DNA of 64,000 bases from Haladaptatus halobius (lineage in GTDB: Archaea > Halobacteriota > Halobacteria > Halobacteriales > Haladaptataceae), in contig NZ_CP085335.1 of assembly GCF_020618475.1 (NCBI RefSeq), forward strand, positions 868,001 to 932,000. The letters run 5' to 3'. Below are positions 25,865 through 34,507 of this stretch, in pieces. Each line of letters opens with the position of its first letter. Position 1 is the stretch's first letter. The notes below the pieces were generated by a model that did no database searches, was not told where the DNA came from, and was given only the letters and a program-made list of their open reading frames with translations. The position numbers were made by a program, and so were the translations under genes.

Positions 25865-25873
25865 GTATAAAAC
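25865..25873 (-). promoter_or_regulatory. TATA-like box of the small membrane protein gene
   Basis: The minus strand reads GTTTTATAC, 27-35 bases before the ATG at 25838, a typical haloarchaeal leaderless promoter. Confidence 0.6.
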
Positions 25874-26284
25874 TCTTTCCCATATGCGCGACAGTCGTTC
25901 TCTGTATGTCTTCGGTATTCACCATCTCACAGACGCACTGGTTTTCTATAAGTTATAATGATTGACTCAGAATACAGGAGCTGTGTATCGGTTGTTCGGG
26001 GCTTTCTGCGGTCGTGAGTTCGGCGACTGACTCCATCACCGCTCGCCGACCGGGGTGACTGTATTCGTGCGAAAAAGTAGCATGAAACCGGACATTGGGG
26101 ATAACTACAAGTAATCGCCCGTTGGACGGGCTCATCGTCACCGCGGAGGCGACGACCTGCCACCACCGTGAGAAGCCGATGCACGTCCTCCGTACGCGCG
26201 GCGTAGTCGACGTCCTTTTCCGAAGTCGCCACGTCGAAGCCGACCGTTCGACGATCGGAGTTGTGCTTCGGATAGCTCACGTAG

Positions 26285-26292
26285 GTTTATAC
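26285..26292 (+). promoter_or_regulatory. TATA-like box of the SdpI-like gene
   Basis: GTTTATAC lies 24-31 bases before the ATG at 26316. It fits a leaderless transcript. Confidence 0.6.
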
Positions 26293-26315
26293 ATCAAAAC
26301 GCTAAACCATCACGC

Positions 26316-26957
26316 ATGAAAGGGCGAACGAAGTACTTCGTCGCGCTCGCGTTCGTTGTCGTCGCGTTCGGAGTCAGTGCGTACTACTATCCGCAGATGC
26401 CCGAGCAGATGGCGACCCACTGGAACGCGAGCGGCGACGCCGACGGCACGATGCCGAAACTCTGGGGGTTATTCTTTCTCCCCGCGTTGACCGCCGGGCT
26501 CCTCGTCCTGTTCGCGGTGATTCCCAAAATCGACCCGCTCGGCGAGAACGTCGAGGCGTTCCGCGAGCACTACGACCTATTCGTCGTCCTCTTCGTCGCG
26601 TTCATGCTCTACGTCCACCTGCTCGTCGTCCTCTGGAATCTCAGCTATCGATTCGAATTCACGGCGGTGCTCGCGCCCGCGATCGGTGCGCTGTACTACT
26701 TCGTCGGAACGCTGATGAACCGCGTCGAACGCAACTGGTTCGTCGGCGTCCGAACCCCGTGGACGATGACGAGCAACAAGGTGTGGAGGAAGACCCACTC
26801 TCGCGCCGGACCGCTCTTCAAACTCGCCGGACTCGTCGCGCTCCTCGGCGTGCTCGTTCCGGGGTACGCGGTTTACCTTATCGCCGGACCGGCGATCGTC
26901 GTGGCCCTCTATCTCACGGTCTACTCGTACGTCGAGTATCGGCGCGTTACGGCGTGA
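26316..26957 (+). CDS. SdpI/DUF1648-type membrane protein
   Basis: The 213-residue membrane protein has about six hydrophobic segments. It contains YYPQMPEQMATHWNASGDAD near the start, the DUF1648 signature, and NWFVGVRTPWTMTSNKVWRK in the middle, the SdpI signature. SdpI in Bacillus gives immunity to the SdpC toxin and sequesters a repressor. In archaea the role is unknown and no toxin gene is adjacent. Its leaderless promoter lies just upstream. Confidence 0.85.
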   Translation: MKGRTKYFVALAFVVVAFGVSAYYYPQMPEQMATHWNASGDADGTMPKLWGLFFLPALTAGLLVLFAVIPKIDPLGENVEAFREHYDLFVVLFVAFMLYVHLLVVLWNLSYRFEFTAVLAPAIGALYYFVGTLMNRVERNWFVGVRTPWTMTSNKVWRKTHSRAGPLFKLAGLVALLGVLVPGYAVYLIAGPAIVVALYLTVYSYVEYRRVTA

Positions 26958-26984
26958 AGGGTCGCGGGTGCGGCGGTGCTCCGC

Positions 26985-27389
26985 TCAGTCCCCGCCGTGC
27001 GCGATAACCTCGTCCGGACGAATCTCGAGCAACACCCGCGAGGTCTGGATGGTCGGCTGGTACTCGTCGGCGTCGGTGTACCGCCGCGCGAGTTCGTCGA
27101 TGTGCTCGCGCGCGCCCTCCTCGGTTATCCCGTCGACTTCGCCGAGGATGGATAGCGCCCGGTATCGGTCGTCGGGGTCGGTCATGCTCAGCCCTACCTT
27201 CGGGTTTTGCTGGACGTTTCGTTCCTTGCGGCGACCGCGTTCCGTGTTTACGAGAACGCGGTCGGCCTCGGCGTCGTAATCGATCCAAACCGGCGTCACG
27301 TGCGGAACGCCTTCCGGCGTGAGCGTCGCCACGTGCGCGAACACCGGCTTCTCGAACAGGTCGTGGAAGTCACTGGGTATCGACGACAT
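26985..27389 (-). CDS. PPOX-class F420-dependent oxidoreductase-like flavin-fold protein
   Basis: The 134-residue product matches the small split-barrel (pyridoxamine 5'-phosphate oxidase-like) family. It starts with SDFHDLFEKPVFAHVATLTP and continues GVPHVTPVWIDYDAEADRVL, then NTERGRRKERNVQQNPKVGL, the pattern of PPOX-class F420-dependent enzymes. It would reduce or oxidise an unknown substrate with F420 or flavin. The ATG at 27389 is chosen because MSSIPSDFHDLF matches family starts; another ATG lies nine codons upstream. Confidence 0.83.
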   Translation of the reverse strand: MSSIPSDFHDLFEKPVFAHVATLTPEGVPHVTPVWIDYDAEADRVLVNTERGRRKERNVQQNPKVGLSMTDPDDRYRALSILGEVDGITEEGAREHIDELARRYTDADEYQPTIQTSRVLLEIRPDEVIAHGGD

Positions 27390-27480
27390 CGGCGAAACGC
27401 TTTCTTCGCAAATCACTTTACGCTGCTGGGCACCCCCCGTTTCGCCCGGTGATCGGAGTCGATGACGTCGCGGCGTCTCC

Positions 27481-27891
27481 TCACGACACCGCCGCCGCGA
27501 GACCGCGCCAGACGACGAAGAACAGCAGTCCGAACCCCGTCACGACGGCGGCGAACGTCAACGGCGAGTCGCCGTGGAAGAACCGGGTCGAGCGAAGGAG
27601 GAGGCCGATACTCGCTGCGACGATCCACGTCCCGCCGGCCAGAAGCACCGCGTCTCGAACCGACTGGCGCGCCCGCGAACCGTATGTCCCGAGCGCCAGC
27701 GCCGCGACGAGCCACCCGATAAAGAATGGCGCAATGGTGTCCGCGAACACCAGCGGCGACGTTATTGGATTCACGTCGTGCCGGAGTTCGCCGATGGCGA
27801 GGAAAGTTGCTAGCACCAATAGGTCACCGACGACGAGTCCGGCGGTGGCTTGCGAGCGGTCGAAGCGCCGGGAACCGAACACACTGCTCAT
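27481..27891 (-). CDS. DUF3054 membrane protein
   Basis: The 136-residue protein has four hydrophobic helices (about 14-34, 48-68, 80-100 and 108-132). The sequence GDLLVLATFLAIGELRH and IAPFFIGWLVAALALGTYGS match the family I remember as DUF3054, found in archaea and actinobacteria with unknown function. It lies between the PPOX-type gene and a methyltransferase on the same strand, with gaps of 91 and 23 bases, so it may share a transcript with the methyltransferase. Confidence 0.8.
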   Translation of the reverse strand: MSSVFGSRRFDRSQATAGLVVGDLLVLATFLAIGELRHDVNPITSPLVFADTIAPFFIGWLVAALALGTYGSRARQSVRDAVLLAGGTWIVAASIGLLLRSTRFFHGDSPLTFAAVVTGFGLLFFVVWRGLAAAVS

Positions 27892-27914
27892 ACCGTCCCC
27901 TCGGAACGCGGGGG

Positions 27915-28505
27915 TTATGGCGTTCCCGGTGTGCGTTTGACGCCCGCCACGGTGTAGTCGAAGCCCCGATTTCGAACTCGGGGGACGAGATTCGCATCGG
28001 AGAGCTTTCGAACCAACTCTTCGGGCGTGAAGAATCTGGAGTTCATGCCGACGAGATGTTCACCCCGGACGAGCAGTCTCCCCCGAATCGTCGCCGGATT
28101 GTACTCGCGGACGACGACGACGCCGAGCGGTCGGAGGACGCGGGCGATCTCCGAGAGGGTGGCCGTCGCGTTCCCGACGTGATGGAGGGCGTCGGAGATG
28201 ACGACGGCGTCCGCCGATTCGGAACGGAGGGGCAATCGGGAGGCGTCTCCGCGCACGCAGTTGAGTCCGCGAGCGCGCGCCTGCGCGAGCATCTTCCCCG
28301 AGGCGTCGAGCACGATTCGCTCGTCGGCGTTGAGCGCCCTCGCGGCGCGTCCGGTTCCGCCGGCCACGTCCACGACGCGCTCCACGGGGCGCTCCGCCTG
28401 CGAGAGCCCCTCCGCGAGGATATCGGCGTCGGCGTCCGGCGAGAAGAGGTCGTAGAAGCGTGCGACGCGGTCGAAGTGGGATACGTCCCCGGTGGAACTC
28501 GACAT
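27915..28505 (-). CDS. Class I SAM-dependent methyltransferase (UbiE-like)
   Basis: The 196-residue product has the Rossmann methyltransferase motifs: VVDVAGGTGRAARALNA for SAM binding, a second acidic motif, GLNCVRGDASRLPLRSESAD, and ISDALHHVGNATATLSEIAR. The UbiE/COQ5-like layout suggests a small-molecule target, perhaps a quinone or lipid; the substrate cannot be deduced. An upstream in-frame ATG (28571) is possible, but the start at 28505 gives the acidic SSSTGDVSHFDRVARFYDLF typical of this family. Confidence 0.85.
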   Translation of the reverse strand: MSSSTGDVSHFDRVARFYDLFSPDADADILAEGLSQAERPVERVVDVAGGTGRAARALNADERIVLDASGKMLAQARARGLNCVRGDASRLPLRSESADAVVISDALHHVGNATATLSEIARVLRPLGVVVVREYNPATIRGRLLVRGEHLVGMNSRFFTPEELVRKLSDANLVPRVRNRGFDYTVAGVKRTPGTP

Positions 28506-28651
28506 GACGAGAGAGACGGCGGCTGGCGAGTAAAACTCGACGGGCGAAACGTACCGTCGAACGCGAGTCATCGTGCACGCTCGCCGAATCGCCGGGCGAA
28601 CGGACGTGAACGGGCGTCAGACAGTATAGGCTCGCATCCGAACCGCTCGGT

Positions 28652-29209
28652 ATGGAGTACGCGATACTAGGCTGGCCCGAGGACGAACCGACCCTCCGCC
28701 TCGACCACGAGTGGTTCAGCTACGCCGGCAAGTTCGTGATGTCGAACACGGGAAAGGCGGTGGTTCGAGAGGAGCAAGACGGGGCGGACAGCGAGGACGA
28801 CGACCGAGGACGTATCATCGCCGCCATCGCGTTCAACGAGGACCGCACCGACGAGGAGACGATGTGGCTCCGGTACGTGACGGTGAGCGCGGAGCGACGT
28901 GGCGAGGGAATCGGCCCGAGACTGGCAAAATTCACGACGGAGCGGATTCGCGCTCGAAACTACCGGCGAGTGAAGATCGCGGTGAACAACCCGTTCGCGT
29001 ACCAGGCGCTCTACCGGGCGGGGTTCGGTTTCACGGGCGAGGAGACCGGCATTGCGGAACTCGTGTTGGAAAATCCGTCCGAACGGTCGCGCGAGGCATA
29101 TCGGGCCGGACTGGACGTATTCCGTGAGCGAGAGCTTTCGCCGGAGGAGGAGGCGTTTCTGACCGAGAAGGACGGTGCGAGTCCGCCAGAGATTTCTGAC
29201 GCTCGGTGA
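28652..29209 (+). CDS. GNAT-family N-acetyltransferase
   Basis: The 185-residue product has the acetyl-CoA pyrophosphate loop as RRGEGIGPRLAKFTTERI, preceded by the strand WLRYVTVSAE and followed by VNNPFAYQALYRAGFGFTGE, the usual motif B region. It would acetylate an amine on a small molecule or protein; the substrate is unknown. A C-terminal extension rich in acidic residues (about 150-185) is unusual in length. An AGTATAGG box (28623-28630) is about 22 bases before the start. Confidence 0.85.
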   Translation: MEYAILGWPEDEPTLRLDHEWFSYAGKFVMSNTGKAVVREEQDGADSEDDDRGRIIAAIAFNEDRTDEETMWLRYVTVSAERRGEGIGPRLAKFTTERIRARNYRRVKIAVNNPFAYQALYRAGFGFTGEETGIAELVLENPSERSREAYRAGLDVFRERELSPEEEAFLTEKDGASPPEISDAR

Positions 29210-29601
29210 TGAGTTCGACACGAACGCTGCTCTTCGACTCCGATCGCCGGACGGGGCTTCCTTCCGAGCGTCGTTCACGGCTTGCCGTCGCTCGTTCTCG
29301 TCGTCCTCTTTCTCGAAAACACCGTCGCCCGCGGGTCGACGCCGTCTTCCGGAAGTGCGCTGGCGATGACGGGAGTGGTTGCGCCTCCGATCTGAAGCTC
29401 GTGAGCGTCCTGTTCGCGCTCTGGAGCGCCGTCATCTGGGTGGCGGCGGATTCGACACGTCCGCAACGTCATCCGACGGCTTGCCGTCATCTCCGTTGGA
29501 ATTCCGGTGCTCGTCTCCGTCGGCGTGAGCGTGACGGGCGTTTCGATTCCGGCGTCGTCGGACGGTAGCTTTCAAGCCTATCCCGCCCTTACTTCCCGCA
29601 A
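29210..29601. other. Intergenic region between acetyltransferase and FEN-1
   Basis: No gene is well supported. Two overlapping plus-strand frames contain hydrophobic stretches: LKLVSVLFALWSAVIWVAAD near 29393-29452, and LAVISVGIPVLVSVGVSV near 29480-29533 in the next frame. This could be a decayed or frameshifted two-helix membrane protein, or chance in GC-rich sequence. Confidence 0.3.
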
Positions 29602-30582
29602 ATGGGTAATTCCGCACTGCGGCAGCTCGCCGCCATCGAGGAAGTCGGCTTCGACGAGTTGGACGGTTCGCTGGTGGCGGTGGACGCGCACAACTGGCTC
29701 TATCGCTATCTCACGACGACCGTGAAGTGGACGCGCGACGAGGTGTACACCACCGACGACGGCACCGAGGTGGCGAACCTCGTGGGCATCGTGCAGGGGC
29801 TTCCGAAGTTCTTCGAACACGACCTGACGCCCGTCTTCGTCTTCGACGGGCGCGTGACCGACCTGAAGAGCGACGAGATAGAGAGTCGGCGCGAACAGCG
29901 CGAGAAGTTGGAAGACCAACTGGAAGAAGCGCGCGAGGAGGGCGATACGATAGAGATCGCCCGGCTCGAAGCGCACACCCAGCGACTCACGCCCGTCATC
30001 CAGGAGACGACGCGGGAACTGCTCGACTTGCTCGACGTGCCGGTAATCGAAGCTCCCGCCGAGGGCGAAGCGCAAGCGGCGCACATGGCCCGGACGGGCG
30101 CGGTCAATTACACCGGAACCGAGGATTACGACGCCCTGCTCTTCGGCGCACCCCTCACGCTCAGGAAACTCACGAGCAAGGGCGACCCGGAGCTGATGGA
30201 TTTCGACGCCACGCTCGCCGAGCACGACGTTACGTGGGAGCAACTGGTGGACATCGCCATCCTCTGCGGCACCGACTTCAACGAGGGACTCTCCGGCGTC
30301 GGACCGAAGACGGCGCTCTCGGCGGTCAAAGAACACGGCGACCTCTGGTCGGTTCTCGAAGACCTCGGCGAGTACATCGAGTACGCGGATCGCATCCGCG
30401 ACTTGTTCCTCGACCCCGATATCACCGACAAGTACGAGTTCGACGCCGAGATGAACCCGGACATCGCGGCGGCGCGCGAGTACGTCACGGAGGAGTGGAA
30501 GGTGCACGAAAACGAGGTCGAGCGCGGGTTCGAGCGAATCGAGGAGAGCGTCACGCAGACCGGCCTCGACCAGTGGACGTAG
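29602..30582 (+). CDS. fen: Flap endonuclease FEN-1
   Basis: The 326-residue nuclease cuts 5' flaps during Okazaki-fragment maturation and repair. Conserved acidic metal-binding residues are seen in [54 protein letters not shown] and [18 protein letters not shown], the last including the helix-hairpin-helix. The C-terminus ends TQTGLDQWT, a good PCNA-interacting box. The length is normal for archaeal FEN-1. It starts with [15 protein letters not shown], in which the initiator Met-Gly is typical of this family. Confidence 0.96.
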   Translation: MGNSALRQLAAIEEVGFDELDGSLVAVDAHNWLYRYLTTTVKWTRDEVYTTDDGTEVANLVGIVQGLPKFFEHDLTPVFVFDGRVTDLKSDEIESRREQREKLEDQLEEAREEGDTIEIARLEAHTQRLTPVIQETTRELLDLLDVPVIEAPAEGEAQAAHMARTGAVNYTGTEDYDALLFGAPLTLRKLTSKGDPELMDFDATLAEHDVTWEQLVDIAILCGTDFNEGLSGVGPKTALSAVKEHGDLWSVLEDLGEYIEYADRIRDLFLDPDITDKYEFDAEMNPDIAAAREYVTEEWKVHENEVERGFERIEESVTQTGLDQWT

Positions 30583-30622
30583 GGCCGACACGTTGACGGA
30601 ATCCGAGGCGGTATGCGGAGCC

Positions 30623-30907
30623 GTGACTGACGAACTATCGCCGAACGACCTCGCAGAGGGGATGACCGTCAGACTCGAATGGTCGCCGAAGAACGCGGGG
30701 GCCGGTGGAACCGCCGAAGGGGAGATAACTCGCGTCTGGCGACCCGACGACGACGTTCGGGAGTTCACCGTCCGGGCGGACGACACCCTCTGGAACGTCT
30801 ACACCGAGTACCGAGACCCGCCGGTCGAGCGAGTCAATGAAGACGGCGACGAACCGGAGACGAAGACGGTCGGTCGACTCGATACGGTCGCCCTTCTGGG
30901 TCGCTGA
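30623..30907 (+). CDS. Small conserved haloarchaeal protein
   Basis: The 94-residue product starts with a GTG, MTDELSPNDLAEGMTVRLEW, and is beta-rich with several Trp residues (RVWRPDDDVREFTV, DTLWNVYTEY). I do not recognise a family with known function. An upstream TTG (30593) could also start it, but the GTG gives a more usual acidic N-terminus. It sits 40 bases after FEN-1 and 74 bases before BolA on the same strand. Confidence 0.6.
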   Translation: MTDELSPNDLAEGMTVRLEWSPKNAGAGGTAEGEITRVWRPDDDVREFTVRADDTLWNVYTEYRDPPVERVNEDGDEPETKTVGRLDTVALLGR

Positions 30908-30981
30908 TTCGGGTTCGATTCCCCGGTCGCGTCGGAACCGATTCCGTCCATCTTTTGCTCTTCGACGAGAAACGTCTCACC

Positions 30982-31227
30982 ATGAACGCGGACGAGGTCG
31001 CGGAACTCATCGAATCGGGATTCGAAGACGCCGACGTGACGGTCACTCACCCGCGCGGGAGCCACGACGAAGACCATCTCGCCGCGCTCGTCGTCTCCCC
31101 GACGTTTGAAGGGAAGACGCTGGTCGAACAACACCAGATGGTGTACGACGCGCTGGGCGACCACATGACGACGGATATCCACGCCCTCGAAGTGAAAACC
31201 TACACGCCCGAGGAGTACGAGGAGTAG
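30982..31227 (+). CDS. BolA-family protein
   Basis: The 81-residue product matches BolA: MNADEVAELIESGFEDADVT at the start, a helix-turn-helix-like centre with DHLAALVVSPTFEGKTLVEQ, and HQMVYDALGDHMTTDIHALE. The conserved His of the C-terminal helix region is present. BolA proteins partner with monothiol glutaredoxins in iron-sulfur handling or act in regulation; in haloarchaea the role is not settled. An ATG nine codons upstream is possible, but the internal ATG fits the family better. Confidence 0.88.
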   Translation: MNADEVAELIESGFEDADVTVTHPRGSHDEDHLAALVVSPTFEGKTLVEQHQMVYDALGDHMTTDIHALEVKTYTPEEYEE

Positions 31228-31319
31228 CGAGACGAAAGCGGACGAGACTGGAACGCGAGAAGACGAGAAGGAGGGGAAAGATGGAGGACGAAACGAGAGG
31301 GGCGGGGGAGTGAGGCCGA

Positions 31320-31795
31320 CTAGTGATTCGGAATCGACACGTCCGAGGTGTCGAGCGCGCGATTTCGCAACGTCTCGCCCTCTCGGTGTCGAACAGGTGT
31401 ATCGCCTCTTCCGGCACGCGATCGACGACCTCCTGTCCCGCTTCGACGGTTCGCATCCCGCCGAGCGTGACCACGAAGGTTCGGCGCTCCTCCGCCGGTT
31501 GATCCGCCGTCGGCCGTCCCGTCGCCGATGACCCCTCGTCGCCCGCGTCGGCGAATTGGATGTAGACGTTGTTCTCGTTCCCCATCAGCTCGACCACGTC
31601 CACGACGGTTCGGAAGTCGTGGTCGCCGTCGCCGCCCGTCCACCAGTGTTGTACTTCGACTTTGTTTCCGCCGCCCCGTTACCGACGAGACAACCGGCGA
31701 GGCCCGCGGTGCCGGCCGCACCCGCGCAACCCGTTACTTTCAGATACTCCCCTTCGAAGGAGTCCTCCCTTATTTTTCTCAGTCTATTTCGTCAT
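31320..31795 (-). pseudogene. Decayed sugar ABC transporter locus: binding-protein start fused to ATPase end
   Basis: Read on the minus strand, three frames are needed. After a start and an early stop (ATG ACG AAA TAG, 31784-31795) comes a lipoprotein signal, VTGCAGAAGTAGLAGCLVGN (31678-31737). One frame over is KVEVQHWWTGGDGD (31625-31666), the mature N-terminus of haloarchaeal sugar-binding proteins. It runs straight into RTVVDVVELMGNENNVYIQF, the C-terminal domain of MalK/UgpC-type ATPases, with FVVTLGGMRTVEAGQE and IHLFDTE. Near 31378-31384 a further shift leads to GETLRNRALD and a stop at 31320. Thus most of the binding-protein gene, any permease genes and most of the ATPase gene are missing. 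This reconstruction is mine from sequence motifs. Confidence 0.8.
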
Positions 31796-31870
31796 CGGGT
31801 TTATAACACCATGACGTAAATTGTGAAAAGATATGGGCAGTGGGTTCAGGGGACGGTGCCTTTCGATGGG

Positions 31871-31876
31871 TTTTAC
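31871..31876 (+). promoter_or_regulatory. TATA-like box of fumC
   Basis: TTTTAC lies 28-33 bases before the chosen fumC start at 31904, supporting that start over one 27 codons upstream. Confidence 0.45.
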
Positions 31877-31903
31877 GCCCGCCCGCGACCACCCTCCGAA
31901 CGC

Positions 31904-33316
31904 ATGAGCGACGAGGATTACCGAATCGAGGAGGACAGCCTCGGGGAGATGCGGGTGCCCGCCGACGCCTACTGGGGCGCACAGACCCAGCGCGCGGTGG
32001 AGAACTTCCCCATCTCGGGCATCACGTTCGGGCGGCGGTTCGTCCGCGCGCTCGGCGTGGTGAAGAAGGCCGCCGCGCAGGCCAACCGCGACCTCGGGAT
32101 GATAGAAGACGACGAGGCGGAGGTTATCATCGAGGCCGCGGACGAGGTCATCGGCGGCGAACACGACGACCAGTTCCCGGTCGATGTGTTCCAGACCGGT
32201 AGCGGCACCTCGACCAACATGAACGCCAACGAGGTCATCGCCAACCGCGCGGCCGAGATCTACGGAAGCGAGGTCGGGAACCGCGACATCCATCCGAACG
32301 ACCACGTCAACTTCGGCCAGTCGAGCAACGACGTGATTCCGACCGTGATGCACGTCTCGGCGCTCGAAGCCGTCGAGAAGGACGTGCTCCCGGCGCTTGA
32401 CGCCCTGCGCGAGGCGCTCGAAGAGAAGGAAGCGGAGTTCGACGGCGTGGTGAAGACGGGTCGCACCCATCTGCAGGACGCTACTCCGGTTCGACTCGGA
32501 CAGGAGTTCGGCGGCTATCGGACGCAGGTCGAAAAGGGACTCGCCCGCGTCGACCACGTCAGAGACCACCTAAGCGAACTCGCGCTCGGTGGAACCGCGG
32601 TCGGGACGGGGCTGAACACCCACCCCGAGTTCCCTGAACTCGCGGCGGAGTACATCAGCGAGGAGACCGGCGTCGAGTTCCGCGAGGCGGACGACCACTT
32701 CGAGGCGCAGGCGGCCCACGACGCGATGGCCGAAGCGCACGGCGCGCTCCGCACGGTCGCGGGCTCACTCAATAAGATCGCCAACGACCTGCGACTGCTG
32801 GCGTCCGGTCCGCGAAATGGCCTCGGCGAGGTCGACCAACCCGAGAACCAGCCCGGCAGTTCCATCATGCCCGGGAAGATAAATCCCGTCGTCGCGGAGG
32901 CGGTTAATCAGGTTCACAAGCAGGTTGTCGGCAATGACACTGCGGTCGAGTACGGCGCGGCGGAGGGCCAACTCGACCTCAACCTCTACAAACCGGTGCT
33001 CGCGCACAACTTCCTCCAGTCCGCCGAAATCCTCTCGAACGCGAGCGAGGTGTTCGCCGAGAAGTTCGTCCGGAAACTGGAAGCCGACCGGGAGCACTGC
33101 GAGGAACAAGTCGAAGAGAGCATGGCGCTCGCCACCGCCCTCAACCCGCACATCGGCTACGACAAAGCAGCCGAAGCCGCGAAGACGGCGCTCAAAGAAG
33201 GAAAGACGGTTCGTCAAGTCGTCGTCGAGAAGGGCTACTTGAGCGAGGAGGAAGCGAACGAAGTTATCGACCCCGAAGCGATGACCCACCGCGGTATCCT
33301 CGGTCGGGACGAGTAG
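31904..33316 (+). CDS. fumC: Fumarate hydratase, class II
   Basis: The 470-residue enzyme interconverts fumarate and malate in the citric acid cycle. Conserved regions are WGAQTQRAVENFPISG at the start, TGSGTSTNMNANEVIANRA, and the fumarase/aspartase signature GSSIMPGKINPVVAEAVNQV. The catalytic His/Ser region is intact and length is normal for class II, which is iron-independent. It stands alone with its own promoter; the pseudogene on the other strand ends upstream. Confidence 0.96.
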   Translation: MSDEDYRIEEDSLGEMRVPADAYWGAQTQRAVENFPISGITFGRRFVRALGVVKKAAAQANRDLGMIEDDEAEVIIEAADEVIGGEHDDQFPVDVFQTGSGTSTNMNANEVIANRAAEIYGSEVGNRDIHPNDHVNFGQSSNDVIPTVMHVSALEAVEKDVLPALDALREALEEKEAEFDGVVKTGRTHLQDATPVRLGQEFGGYRTQVEKGLARVDHVRDHLSELALGGTAVGTGLNTHPEFPELAAEYISEETGVEFREADDHFEAQAAHDAMAEAHGALRTVAGSLNKIANDLRLLASGPRNGLGEVDQPENQPGSSIMPGKINPVVAEAVNQVHKQVVGNDTAVEYGAAEGQLDLNLYKPVLAHNFLQSAEILSNASEVFAEKFVRKLEADREHCEEQVEESMALATALNPHIGYDKAAEAAKTALKEGKTVRQVVVEKGYLSEEEANEVIDPEAMTHRGILGRDE

Positions 33317-33390
33317 CGCGCTCGCCCCTCTTCGACCGCCATTGAAAACGGAGACGCGGTGAAAACGAGGACGCTACGACGAACGGGCGG

Positions 33391-34329
33391 TCAGAAGAGG
33401 TTCGTGAAGAACGACACCACCGAGTTTATCGCTGAGGCGAAGCCGTTCCATAGCTTATCGAGGAACGACTTGTTCTTCTTTGTGTTCACGCCGGACGTGC
33501 CCGTCGTGGTCGTGGACGTCGTCGTCGTTTCGCCACCCCCGCCGTTGCCCTTCGTCGTCTTCTTCGTGGTCGTCTGTTTCGACCCTGACTCGCACGCTTT
33601 GGTCGTTATCTTGACCGGCTTGTTCATCTTCAGTTGCGTCCGGGTCGGGTTGTTGATGTCTCCGGAGAGCACCTGCCACCTCTCCACGTTTCCGTTGTAG
33701 TTCCCGCCCGCGTCGGAGAGGAGCGCCTGCTTGTTGAACTTCGGGTGAATCGTGAACTCGAACTTGTCTCCGAGTCCGCGGTACACGGCGCCGTCCGCCC
33801 GCCCGCCCTGCCACGTCCAGTGGATGGTGGCCGTCGCCGTCTCCTTGCCGTTCCAGTTGCGGTGTTTCGAGTAGTCGAACGTGTCCCGGTTCGTCGGCCC
33901 GTCGTACTGGTCGTCCTTGATGACGAACTTCCCCTTGACGGGGAGGTTCGTGACGTTGAACGAGACCGCACCGCCGTTTCCGGCCTCCAGTTTGTCGTGT
34001 ACCATCACGAGGCTCAGCCCCATCGGCCCCTTGTAGAGAAAGATGATGCTGGTGTTCTTGCGCTGGAGGCTCTCGGTACCGAAGGAGGCGTACTTGTACG
34101 ACGACGGGTCGGTGTCGGGCGTTCGGTAGTCGTAGAACTGCTCGACGGGAAGTCCCGACATAGAGAGCGGTTGAATCGGGATGCATTTACCGTCCTGTTC
34201 GATGGTGTACTGCGTGTTACCGTCCGATTGGAGTGCACCTGCCGACGAGACACCCCCGAGTATCGCGGTGGAGGCGACGGTCGCCGAGATGAACCGGCGA
34301 CGGCTAATTGTTGACGAGTTCTCGGTCAT
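33391..34329 (-). CDS. Tat-exported protein with Thr-rich stalk
   Basis: The 312-residue product has a Tat signal (STISRRRFISATVAS, about residues 6-30), a globular domain (about 38-235) with several Trp and Tyr residues, then a Lys/Thr- and Gly/Thr-rich stalk (about 240-280). It ends in a hydrophobic, possibly amphipathic helix (FLDKLWNGFASAINSVVSFF). I do not recognise the globular domain. The stalk and end helix suggest a surface-attached protein. The ATG at 34329 is chosen since the Tat motif follows it at the normal distance; 14 extra residues upstream would spoil it. Confidence 0.65.
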   Translation of the reverse strand: MTENSSTISRRRFISATVASTAILGGVSSAGALQSDGNTQYTIEQDGKCIPIQPLSMSGLPVEQFYDYRTPDTDPSSYKYASFGTESLQRKNTSIIFLYKGPMGLSLVMVHDKLEAGNGGAVSFNVTNLPVKGKFVIKDDQYDGPTNRDTFDYSKHRNWNGKETATATIHWTWQGGRADGAVYRGLGDKFEFTIHPKFNKQALLSDAGGNYNGNVERWQVLSGDINNPTRTQLKMNKPVKITTKACESGSKQTTTKKTTKGNGGGGETTTTSTTTTGTSGVNTKKNKSFLDKLWNGFASAINSVVSFFTNLF

Positions 34330-34476
34330 GCTGTCCACGAAGGATACGGTTTTCCGGCGTCTTTGTTCCACGCCGTCTGATTCGAATCAGCGCAGGTCGA
34401 ACGAATCGGTAAGCACGTCTTTCCTCGCGGTAAGGCGACGATAATCCGGAGGTGGAGGCCGCTACGTCACGCCTAC

Positions 34477-34484
34477 CTTTATAC
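34477..34484 (+). promoter_or_regulatory. TATA-like box of the PH-domain pair
   Basis: CTTTATAC lies 24-31 bases before the ATG at 34508, consistent with a leaderless transcript of the two-gene unit. Confidence 0.55.
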
Positions 34485-34507
34485 GGCATCTGTTTCGTAG
34501 TGTGGGT

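Larger units (their letters stand above)
25839..26315. other. Intergenic region with divergent promoters
   Basis: I see no reliable gene. A 117-codon minus-strand frame (25927-26280) has poor coding character. The two ends carry TATA-like boxes for the flanking divergent genes. The A/T-rich part around 25940-25970 may hold another regulatory site, but I see no clear symmetry. Confidence 0.4.

Noticed and set aside
25927..26280. A 117-codon minus-strand frame in the intergenic region
   Set aside because: Its amino-acid make-up is unlike neighbouring genes and no domain is seen.
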